Under the pieces are notes generated by a model. That model searched no databases, was not told where the DNA came from, and saw nothing but the letters and a program-made list of their open reading frames with translations. Below are positions 55,001 to 62,376 of a stretch of DNA of 64,000 nucleotides, piece by piece (the stretch's first letter is position 1; every line of letters starts with the position of its first letter). Location of the stretch: contig NZ_CBDIPG010000001.1 of the NCBI RefSeq assembly GCF_965283645.1, forward strand, positions 310,001 through 374,000. Reading direction: 5' to 3'. Made by a program: the position numbers and the translations under genes. Origin of the DNA: Kordia sp965283645 (GTDB lineage: Bacteria > Bacteroidota > Bacteroidia > Flavobacteriales > Flavobacteriaceae).

Positions 55001-58000
55001 TCCTCATTAATCTGATACGTAATCCTATCTTGATTAATATGATGATCAAATGTTAGGCGTATTAATGTTTTATCTTCACTTGATATAGAATTAAGTAAAT
55101 CTTGTTCTTCAGAAGAAGAAAACATCAATGGACTTTCTTCTACAATCAAACAAGCTTTTATATTTGATGGTGGCAATAATCTATTTTGAGTTTTAAAACG
55201 AGTTTCAACATCCCAAAAAACAGTACTTCTTTGAGAACGACTAAACCAGTTTATCCCATAAGAACTATATCTGTGCCAACCTTCTTCTCGTTCTCGATGT
55301 AAAAATAGTGTTTCATTAGGCTCTGGAATTAAGATAGGAATGGTCTCATTATGTATTGATGTCTCCTCTGTACTTAGTGTGAAATTCTTGTAATTAGAAG
55401 TATTAGATAATTCTGGCTTTCGCCAAGATGAAGCATTGGGATTTGAAGGATCAAATAATTTATACTCTAATCCAACATATATAGGAATGGTCGTTTCTGA
55501 CGTACTAAACTGGTCTGTATTTTCAAAGAAGTTTATATTAGTTTCATTTTCAGGTAATTCTTTGCTCACTAAGCTGATAAAACGTTGTTTTCCATTGAAT
55601 AAATATCCTTCTGCATCTATGGATTTATTTATGCTTTCATTATCTAAATTGTTTGTTCCAAAAATTGGTTCTAATAAATCAACAGGCATTGGCAATCGCT
55701 CGTTTTCCATTGCTGTTGGTAATGATAGGTACATATGTTGAATTTCTTCTACATTTTCACCTTGCTGCCCATTCTTTATATTCGCTATTGTATTATATTC
55801 TGCTAGGTAGATATACTTTTTATTTATCTCACTTGTATTTATATCATTATCAATATGCCCTAGCCCTAACATTCTTGCCAAATGGTAATCCATTGACGCT
55901 AGTTGAATCATAGTTAGGTTAGAAATATCTTGTATATCTTCCTCTTGCGAACCTACATCTTCTGGTAATGGAGCACTAAATGGGATACTTTCTATCGCTG
56001 CCGGATTATTTATATCTTCATCTGAAAGTTCTATGTATCTTTTTACAATGGTTTTTAAACGCCTGTCATAGTATTCGTAATATTCTGGTGCTGTTTCGTA
56101 TGATTGTATTTCTTGTCCATTCCAACGATCTATATAATTTTCTTTATTTACAGTTTCATCATCATTAAAACGAGGCCATTCTCCATGAATTATAGCAGAA
56201 CCATCAGCAGCTTCTAATCTGTTTTCTGCTTCTGTGTCATTTAGTGTCAGTGCAAAACCTCCAAGTAATGTCCAATTGTTTTGCTCTTGATGATAAGCTA
56301 GTGTATCTGCATATAATTCAAACTGGATTAGTTTTATATGATTTGCTTTGTATCGGACTATTCGTATGTTTTCTTCCTCTAGTCTTCCTGCTCCTATAAA
56401 TTCTTTTCTTGCAGTTACATACTTTGCAGCTGTTAACGTACTGTTCTCCACAGATAAAGTTTCTGCTTGAATTGGTATTAAACCTGTATATGCTCTTAAA
56501 TATACCGCAAAAGATAGTGCTGTTTTATGTTCAACTTCAATGAGTTCATCACCATAGGCTTGAATAAAACCATAACTATTTGTCAACGGGTTTATTGTCG
56601 CTTTTACTGAATTGTATTTTAGTGTATTTTTAAAGTATGTGTAAAATGTAACTCCATCAATACGGTATGTCCACAAATAGCGATTATGATCTACAATATT
56701 TGGTGAACTATTTTCAAAATGCAAAGTAATGTATTGACGAATATACGGAGCTCTGTATATACGCACAAAATCATCTGGTTTGTTAAAATGATGATTTTGT
56801 GATGCATTATTTCCCTTAGGCAGATGTGTATCTCCTAAATATCCTTTTAATAACCATCTTAAATGAATACCACTGACACTTCCATCGTTTCCTGTAGAAC
56901 CCGCCGCCTGAAGATATAAGTTTGTAGATTGTAAATGGTGATTTTCTGAAATTACTAATAACTCTTCAACTCCAACACTAAATACTACTTGAAAAGACTG
57001 CGGATTTAAGACTCCTGCAATAGCTATTTCTTGTGTAAAAGAACCTTCACTAACAGGCGAACCGTTTATATGGATTGCAATAGTAGCTTCTGCTCCATTT
57101 GGAGGTACTATAACCTGCGATATTGTTGTAAATAAAACTCCATTTATTGTAGCAATTTGAGTACCTGCTATAATGGTATGATTACTACTTTTATCATTTC
57201 TTACCTTAATAGTTCCTACATTGACATTTGCTACAGTATCATTTAAATTTAAAACACTTACGTTGGTATTATTTTCAATAATTTCTATATTACCACAACC
57301 TACCTCTGAGGTAATTAGTGCTTGTGATAATCCGGATAATGCAGTTCCAAGTGCGGTAAAATCTTGTATATCGGCATAATCCGTTATTAATAAATCATTG
57401 TTACTTGTTGATAAAATTGGAAGTCTACCCAGATAAAATTCTAAGCAATTTATAAAAGAAGGAGTATTTCCTCCAGCACTACCATCACTGTAATAACCAG
57501 TACTAATCCCATAGAAAAAAATATGAGATTGATTATTAATATTTAGTATTCTATCTAATAATGTTTGCGCATTATTTACCTGTAATCCATCCGTGATAAT
57601 AATTACAATATGTGGCATAACCTCTAAACCTTGTACAACTTCTAAACCTGATGCCCAATAATGTGCTGTTCCTGGAACATCTCTATTTCTAATTCCAGTA
57701 ATCCAAGGATCAAAATCTTCTTCTTTTGTTAATTGGGTTACTTTTTTATAAAGTATGTGATCGTTTCTCAAATTATTATCGCTTCCTGTCATCCCAATTA
57801 ACGATATATAAAAAGGACTCTCCAATTGTGCGACAATAAAACTATACAAACCTAATCGTATTTGCGTAGCTTCTGTTGGATCTATAGAGCCAGATTCATC
57901 AATTACAAACGCAACATGAGCTTCGCAAGCAGAACTTATATCTAAGAGATTTATGCTAAGAGTAGTATTGGCTTGTTGTCTATTGATAGTGAAAGATACT

Positions 58001-59031
58001 TCTGCTGAACCCACAGAAGTTGCGGTTAATGAAGCTGTATACGTACCATCTCCATTGTCTGTAGTTGCAGTTATTGTACCCAAATTGGCTGAAATTACAA
58101 CTGTTTCTCCTCCAGTAGTAATATTAGTACTTGTAGTATCTTTTAGTTGTACTGTAATGAGTGATGTATCTGTACCATTAGCAATAATGCTTGTTGGGTT
58201 TGCAGTTATAGTGCTCATCATTAAATCATATTCTCCAGCACTTACTGAACAATCGATATCCTTATCTGAATCTGTAATAGTCCAACTAAAATCGTTTATT
58301 ATTTTAGTTCTTGCGACTTCTCCTGCACAAAAATTTGCCGTAACACCTAATACTACATTTGTTTGTAATGTTAATTCACTCCAAGCTATTAAAAGAGCAT
58401 CATAATTTACTGTAGAAAAACCACTGTAACCATAATAACCTGCATAATAAAGCATTTCATGCATATCGGTTACGTTGCTAACATCCCAGTTACTGATATC
58501 TTGGTTAAAGAGATATGGATTGTAGGGATCATTTATATCAGTACTCTCAACAATAGTAGCGTTATTTGCGTCTCTAAGACCTAATGTAGCTTCTTCACGA
58601 AAAAAGAGTCTTTGCATATTAGTTACATTGCTAACATCCCAGTTTTCTATGTTTGTATATGTTTCTATTCTTGCTTTAAAAAACATATAACTCATATCTG
58701 TTACATCTGATAAATCTGGTACATCTTGAGTATTTAATTGAAAATGCCCATTGGCAAAAGAATTTGCCATGGATTTCCATTTAATAGTTCCCCATTGTTC
58801 TATTGACACGAGTCGACCAATAGCATTATCTAGAATAAAATGAGAAAAGATACCCGTAATTTTCACAGTATATATTCCTGCAATACTATAAGAATGTATA
58901 GCACTTCCTGTAAAACCTGTTTCTATAGAACCATCTCCCCAATCTACTGTATAGTTATAACGTCCTTCTGCTATAGGAATGGTAATTGACTCATTGTTAG
59001 TGCTGGTTTGCCATTTGGTTATAAAACTCAT
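52021..59031 (-). CDS. 2336-residue modular protein: PKD-like, BspA-type, Ig-like and VWA domains
   Basis: Residues 1-60 are PKD-like (YTVDWGDGSIETGF, IYTVKITG). Residues about 85-230 carry BspA/DUF285-type repeats (NWDVSNVTNMQRLFF, SNWDVSNVTDMHEML). Residues about 270-365 are an invasin-like Ig domain (TANPTSIIANGTDTSLITVQ, DNGDGTYTASLTA). A VWA domain follows with the MIDAS motif DESGS at 378-382. The remaining 1,700 residues are beta-rich with fibronectin-like parts and no family I recognise (LRWLLKGYLGDTHLPKG is a striking motif). There is no signal peptide, no membrane helix and no type IX sorting tail. It may be a fibre or adhesion component of a particle; this is inference. Confidence 0.8.
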   Translation of the reverse strand: MSFITKWQTSTNNESITIPIAEGRYNYTVDWGDGSIETGFTGSAIHSYSIAGIYTVKITGIFSHFILDNAIGRLVSIEQWGTIKWKSMANSFANGHFQLNTQDVPDLSDVTDMSYMFFKARIETYTNIENWDVSNVTNMQRLFFREEATLGLRDANNATIVESTDINDPYNPYLFNQDISNWDVSNVTDMHEMLYYAGYYGYSGFSTVNYDALLIAWSELTLQTNVVLGVTANFCAGEVARTKIINDFSWTITDSDKDIDCSVSAGEYDLMMSTITANPTSIIANGTDTSLITVQLKDTTSTNITTGGETVVISANLGTITATTDNGDGTYTASLTATSVGSAEVSFTINRQQANTTLSINLLDISSACEAHVAFVIDESGSIDPTEATQIRLGLYSFIVAQLESPFYISLIGMTGSDNNLRNDHILYKKVTQLTKEEDFDPWITGIRNRDVPGTAHYWASGLEVVQGLEVMPHIVIIITDGLQVNNAQTLLDRILNINNQSHIFFYGISTGYYSDGSAGGNTPSFINCLEFYLGRLPILSTSNNDLLITDYADIQDFTALGTALSGLSQALITSEVGCGNIEIIENNTNVSVLNLNDTVANVNVGTIKVRNDKSSNHTIIAGTQIATINGVLFTTISQVIVPPNGAEATIAIHINGSPVSEGSFTQEIAIAGVLNPQSFQVVFSVGVEELLVISENHHLQSTNLYLQAAGSTGNDGSVSGIHLRWLLKGYLGDTHLPKGNNASQNHHFNKPDDFVRIYRAPYIRQYITLHFENSSPNIVDHNRYLWTYRIDGVTFYTYFKNTLKYNSVKATINPLTNSYGFIQAYGDELIEVEHKTALSFAVYLRAYTGLIPIQAETLSVENSTLTAAKYVTARKEFIGAGRLEEENIRIVRYKANHIKLIQFELYADTLAYHQEQNNWTLLGGFALTLNDTEAENRLEAADGSAIIHGEWPRFNDDETVNKENYIDRWNGQEIQSYETAPEYYEYYDRRLKTIVKRYIELSDEDINNPAAIESIPFSAPLPEDVGSQEEDIQDISNLTMIQLASMDYHLARMLGLGHIDNDINTSEINKKYIYLAEYNTIANIKNGQQGENVEEIQHMYLSLPTAMENERLPMPVDLLEPIFGTNNLDNESINKSIDAEGYLFNGKQRFISLVSKELPENETNINFFENTDQFSTSETTIPIYVGLEYKLFDPSNPNASSWRKPELSNTSNYKNFTLSTEETSIHNETIPILIPEPNETLFLHREREEGWHRYSSYGINWFSRSQRSTVFWDVETRFKTQNRLLPPSNIKACLIVEESPLMFSSSEEQDLLNSISSEDKTLIRLTFDHHINQDRITYQINEESMGTYTDPLDVNAIFKDSKEVFADKINIFFRNRSPQTVAGKIKSIDAHPNNTLAIIRTEAYQLASTGEEIVPNIPSNQLSHFVGSIFMFNNVKYIIHEIVASTITGEGPIFTVYKELISQAMLTGTEPDPTIPLELPEPNGITMFNTVENMLTESNWQIGTSAAVNKLGFQIEIGYDSVDDIHREILDEESISGVSEQIVEKSRGIWKTAIIEEALRPKENIYQTDDDGNDVLDNDGNKIIIAEPTHVGMYKITFPEYKLAHHPQFDSHHIDWYQGIVRIHMQNNPTKKRKILEVVSIENIGSTEDDLIIYAIDPQYPVNVDNVNLIDGFDPILIGEQEVNFYPSYRMYLYHDAAHHLTEDAILPDTGEEIRYSILGLQTVDPNHPEEATNSNDWYKSKISQPALFFAQEVISPEIPLLSVGEEFMYATRPDTFGKSTFSLTPSFKHIPHGIQFYRSNDDAILNTLYSPATVLEIKEKLKEDFDPKYHLVKRWQNLVGFDFEYPNESFQTDNEFFYYPEEGEGYRFPNPDKYQLYQSINDILEYRNRTYQTTYTLLNIDSPNGNNYAIGSFGLTDLDSDIVIPALPSEGIDEPVTFKEYIKSVIFNVFTPLTEIPIMYQHIKPYSYKPIAKKQVIRDDNGNLLSPSDPKFDMAPMAKIMSAQFISEIEGVETRILFTDFNLDGTSNNLYFYAIREMGNTMQLGEYSSILGPVKLVNTKPPQNPDIKRVLPILQNNNLNIDPGISIEINAYPKIQNIKQVKLYRTLNPKKALSVRTMELIKTIDLEADGQLLNNIWKLKDEFTDLTNVPYGDPLYYRVTVLREIQYADGSNTVNDNHPQVTEYVPSEPSKLLISSIVENANPDSPSLQYNFDTDSDDNSLLHNIILKWDKKVHNGKYYLYKMNSQGNWFKIYTLISNTDSIQLLLADTSLQSGTLSTKNEEGDSKYHHFKVISENSAGMMSTEEKILTIPRTSTVAQNEGIGNMIIESTNIVR

Positions 59032-59037
59032 CCTTTT

Positions 59038-60768
59038 CTAATTTTCTGTATTAATGGTAATTTCTGCTTTAACAGAACTAGTTGAATCACTGTTATATAA
59101 ATCGTCTTTTATTGTGTATGAAGAACCACTCCAATTGGTATATCTAAAACGTAATGACATATTGGAATCTGTAATTTTCTTAGTGTTATGCATTATTAAA
59201 ACTTGTGAATAGTCTTTGGAGAATAGCATTTTGTATTTAGCATCAGTACTTCCGTCTGGTTTTAGAACATTGATTGTTCCAGATACTTCAACAACATCTG
59301 CGTCAGTACTTTCAGCCAAATTAACGATAGGATCAGTTCCGTTTATCACTTCTAAAGGAATTTTAGGGTCATTAAACGGTTCTGGGTTTCTGATTAATAT
59401 TGCTACCGTGTCATTCGTATTACCGTTTTTAATAATGTTGAACTCTGTAGTTACAGGCGGATCTAAAGGTGGTATTCTAAAAATACCTTCTAATACTCTG
59501 TCTAAACTATCTATAAATTCTGTTTCTTGGGTATTGTTTGCCGCACTTGTCTCAGTTACGATAGTATATACGTCATTAATTTTTTGTGTGTTTAGATCTA
59601 AATCAATAGTAAATATTGCTTTGACATCATTTTCAGCATCAAGTATATAACTATGTATTTGCTCTTTGAACGATTCATAACGAGAGGTTTGAAAAACATA
59701 ATCATGTACTCGCTTTCGTGTACCATTAAAAGCATTGGTTATAATGGCTGTGTACATTTTTCGAGGTTTCAAATCGTCTCCAAAAGTTACAGTTGTATAC
59801 TGTCTTGCGGGTATAATCTTGTCTCCTCTTACAAAGTCACAATTTCCTCCTTGCGCTTCTACAAAGTTTTGGATAAACTGTAATTTCGGTGGTATTGGTG
59901 CATTTTCATCTGCTGTCCATTCTTCAGTAGTTTGTGGTATTGTGGTAGTATCTACCTCAGGAGGCATCGGATGTTCCATAATAATATTTGAAACAGGATC
60001 TTGAACAAAAACTTTAAAAGATTCTAAGTTATTGCCATCACTATCAGTTGTTTCTATTTTTTCCAAATCTCCATACGTTTCCCATGTATTTTTAAACATA
60101 TGTGCCACGTATGGTTTTATGTAAAATAATCGTAATTCTGCTTGTTCATTACTATAAAATAAAGGCTTGGAACGCAGTAAATTACCATCGGCATTCGGAT
60201 ATGAACGGTTGTAATCTATATATTGTTCTAATGAAGTTAACGGATATTGTTCTGGTTTTAACAGTTTACCTTCTGCGTTTCGTTCTCCTCCATAATTTAC
60301 ATTAGGTGCATTGTGATAATGTCCTATAGTACCTGCTGTTTTAAATCCATAATGATAGTTAAATGTACCTTCGGGTGTATCAACATCATCAACAATATCT
60401 TTAACTGTAAATGCTATATAATATTTTGTGTTTGGACGCCAAATAGGATCTACCACTTTATTTATACCATCAACCGTAGCTAAATAATCTTCTTGTATAG
60501 CTTGCTGTCCTGGAATATTGATATTGTATGTCCAATCTTCAACAGACAACCAACATATTTCGTGTAATAGTGTTCCACATTGTGAGTTAGCGTCACTACA
60601 AAGTCCTTTAACAATAGTAATAATATCTTGAGCCAATTCTTTTAATCTAACCTTATACTCATTACACAATATAGGTTCTGAACACGTTTTTAGTTGTGCT
60701 AAAACCAAATTGTATTCTGCAAATTCAGCACCTATTGCTAGCGCTAATCTTTTATCTTTTATTGGCAT
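59038..60768 (-). CDS. Unknown 576-residue protein of the tail-collar operon
   Basis: The N-terminal 60 residues are helical with several cysteines (LAQLKTCSEPILCNEYKVRL, LCSDANSQCG). The middle is beta-rich with WRPNTKYYIAFTVKD and GTIGHYHNAPNVNYGGE. The C-terminal part looks like Ig-like domains (LRFRYTNWSGSSY). No signal peptide, membrane helix or known family was recognised. It stops 7 bases before the start of the giant gene, so the two are likely co-transcribed and may form one structure. Confidence 0.7.
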   Translation of the reverse strand: MPIKDKRLALAIGAEFAEYNLVLAQLKTCSEPILCNEYKVRLKELAQDIITIVKGLCSDANSQCGTLLHEICWLSVEDWTYNINIPGQQAIQEDYLATVDGINKVVDPIWRPNTKYYIAFTVKDIVDDVDTPEGTFNYHYGFKTAGTIGHYHNAPNVNYGGERNAEGKLLKPEQYPLTSLEQYIDYNRSYPNADGNLLRSKPLFYSNEQAELRLFYIKPYVAHMFKNTWETYGDLEKIETTDSDGNNLESFKVFVQDPVSNIIMEHPMPPEVDTTTIPQTTEEWTADENAPIPPKLQFIQNFVEAQGGNCDFVRGDKIIPARQYTTVTFGDDLKPRKMYTAIITNAFNGTRKRVHDYVFQTSRYESFKEQIHSYILDAENDVKAIFTIDLDLNTQKINDVYTIVTETSAANNTQETEFIDSLDRVLEGIFRIPPLDPPVTTEFNIIKNGNTNDTVAILIRNPEPFNDPKIPLEVINGTDPIVNLAESTDADVVEVSGTINVLKPDGSTDAKYKMLFSKDYSQVLIMHNTKKITDSNMSLRFRYTNWSGSSYTIKDDLYNSDSTSSVKAEITINTEN

Positions 60769-60908
60769 GATTGTTTATTATTAACCTGTTATTTTATAAT
60801 TTTTTATAAAGACAAACTATATAGTAGTATGTACTTTAAATTTTAGCGCATTGTAATATCTCTTATGCTACGATTTCATTATAAAAAAGACGACTCTATA
60901 CAAAGTCT

Positions 60909-61367
60909 TTATTTTATTAGATTGTATCTTTTTAATTTTTTAGTATACTTTACGATTCTTACCGCATCTTTTTGTTTTTTTGATAAGTCAATAAAGTTTA
61001 AGAGTTCTTTTTTTCTTCCAATTATATTTACAAAATTTATCGATAGCCCAGAAAAGAAGCTCTTTTCAATTTCATTAAATTTTTCATTTAAGAATATTTC
61101 AATTTTTATATTTAGAATGTTGTAAACATATACTCTCTTTATATGAGGTATTGAAGGATAATTGATTTCTTTATTTTTTTTTAATTTGAAATAAGGATTT
61201 AGATTTTCTAATATTTCTTCATTTACTATTATGATGTCAATGTCATTTATCAAGATATCTTCTCCTAAATGCTTATAATCTGCTAAACTGCCTGTAATAG
61301 CGAAATTATTTTCTCCTAATAAATGATGTAGAATACTTATAGCTGCTTTATAGTTATTAAACAACAT
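60909..61367 (-). CDS. Small nucleotidyltransferase-fold-like protein
   Basis: This 152-residue protein has the pattern of a minimal nucleotidyltransferase: a hydrophobic strand ending in Gly-Ser (NFAITGSLADYKHLGED), then an acidic pair in NDIDIIIVNEE, and a further strand IKIEIFLNEKF. The C-terminal part is helical and basic (KQKDAVRIVKYTKKLKRYN). The spacing of motifs is slightly longer than usual. It lies two bases after the PKD gene, so it belongs to the operon. Its target is unknown. Confidence 0.6.
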   Translation of the reverse strand: MLFNNYKAAISILHHLLGENNFAITGSLADYKHLGEDILINDIDIIIVNEEILENLNPYFKLKKNKEINYPSIPHIKRVYVYNILNIKIEIFLNEKFNEIEKSFFSGLSINFVNIIGRKKELLNFIDLSKKQKDAVRIVKYTKKLKRYNLIK

Positions 61368-61369
61368 CC

Positions 61370-62314
61370 TTAAGTAGCACTTACATTTTTAACTCTCTCT
61401 AAATAGTATTCAACAGCATTTTCTTCAGGTATAATTCCAGTTGATGTATATACTGTTTCAAATACAATTGAGTAGACTCCTCCTATTTCGCTCCAACTGA
61501 CAGCTGTATCTACGATATTAGCATTCTGCTTTATGATATTTATGATCGTGTTTTGATTAGTTGTGTTTGATAAATTATATACTCCAGAAAGATTAAATAT
61601 TTCATCATCTGACTGCCTTACTCCGTTTGCTGAATCGTATTCTAATGTCTCAAAAACAAGCGTGAAACTTGCTTGGTTTATATATTGACTTGATTCTATT
61701 TTGAAATGATTTCTACTACTTTTTGTCACATTAAATAAGGTATTGTTTATTATTTGTTCTAGATATAATATTACTACATCGTCAAAAGCTGTTGCCCCAT
61801 TATTATCTGTGACTGTACATCTAAAAGTATGGCTACCTTGTGTAAGTCCAGTAATTGCTGTTGTTGCAGAATTAGGGTTTGTGATTCTAATGGAGGAATC
61901 AATTGAATTAGAAGTAGAAATGGTAGTATCTAAGCTTCCTACAAGCTCCCATGAATAACTTACAATAGTTCCGTCTGGATCTGATGCTATAGCTGTAACA
62001 GATGTGTTATTAGATGATATATTTTGGTCAACTCCTGCATTTACTGTTGGAGGTTGATTTGTTTGTGTACAGTTGCGAGATACTTTAAAACTAGATGCAA
62101 ACCAATTACTCCAAAGATTTCCTGTATCCTGCACTCTAACTTCTAAAGTATATTCTTCTATAACTGTGATATCTGGTGTTTTTGGATCATTTATGTCTAT
62201 AGTAAAAGGCGTCCATGCTCCTGTACTAGAAGCCACTCTATATCTTCCTTCTGCTGCTTGAAGCGTATCTCCATCAGCATCTGCATATTGTATTGTAAAA
62301 CTTATTTGACACAT
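61370..62314 (-). CDS. PKD domain protein of the tail-collar operon
   Basis: This 314-residue protein begins with a beta domain of 85 residues (ISFTIQYADADGDTLQAAEG) and a PKD domain at about 90-185 (PPTVNAGVDQNISSN, DPDGTIVSYSWELVGS, TFRCTVTDNNGATAFDDVV). The last 125 residues are a beta-rich part of unknown kind (FKIESSQYINQASFTLVFET). It has no signal peptide (it starts MCQISF), which is odd for a PKD protein. It probably is a structural or binding part of the same assembly as the giant protein. Confidence 0.78.
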   Translation of the reverse strand: MCQISFTIQYADADGDTLQAAEGRYRVASSTGAWTPFTIDINDPKTPDITVIEEYTLEVRVQDTGNLWSNWFASSFKVSRNCTQTNQPPTVNAGVDQNISSNNTSVTAIASDPDGTIVSYSWELVGSLDTTISTSNSIDSSIRITNPNSATTAITGLTQGSHTFRCTVTDNNGATAFDDVVILYLEQIINNTLFNVTKSSRNHFKIESSQYINQASFTLVFETLEYDSANGVRQSDDEIFNLSGVYNLSNTTNQNTIINIIKQNANIVDTAVSWSEIGGVYSIVFETVYTSTGIIPEENAVEYYLERVKNVSAT

Positions 62315-62376
62315 ATTTTTATATTTTTTATTACTATTTTTTAGTTTTCATTTTTATATAATTCACTGAATAGATA

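Noticed and set aside
57953..58405. 150-codon plus-strand frame in the giant gene
   Set aside because: It is antisense to conserved Ig-like domain coding and has no family or context; a shadow frame.
52021..59031. Type IX secretion cargo
   Set aside because: No signal peptide at the start and no sorting domain at the end, which type IX cargo require.
59216..59650. 144-codon plus-strand frame
   Set aside because: Antisense to the 576-residue gene, with hydrophobic low-complexity content.
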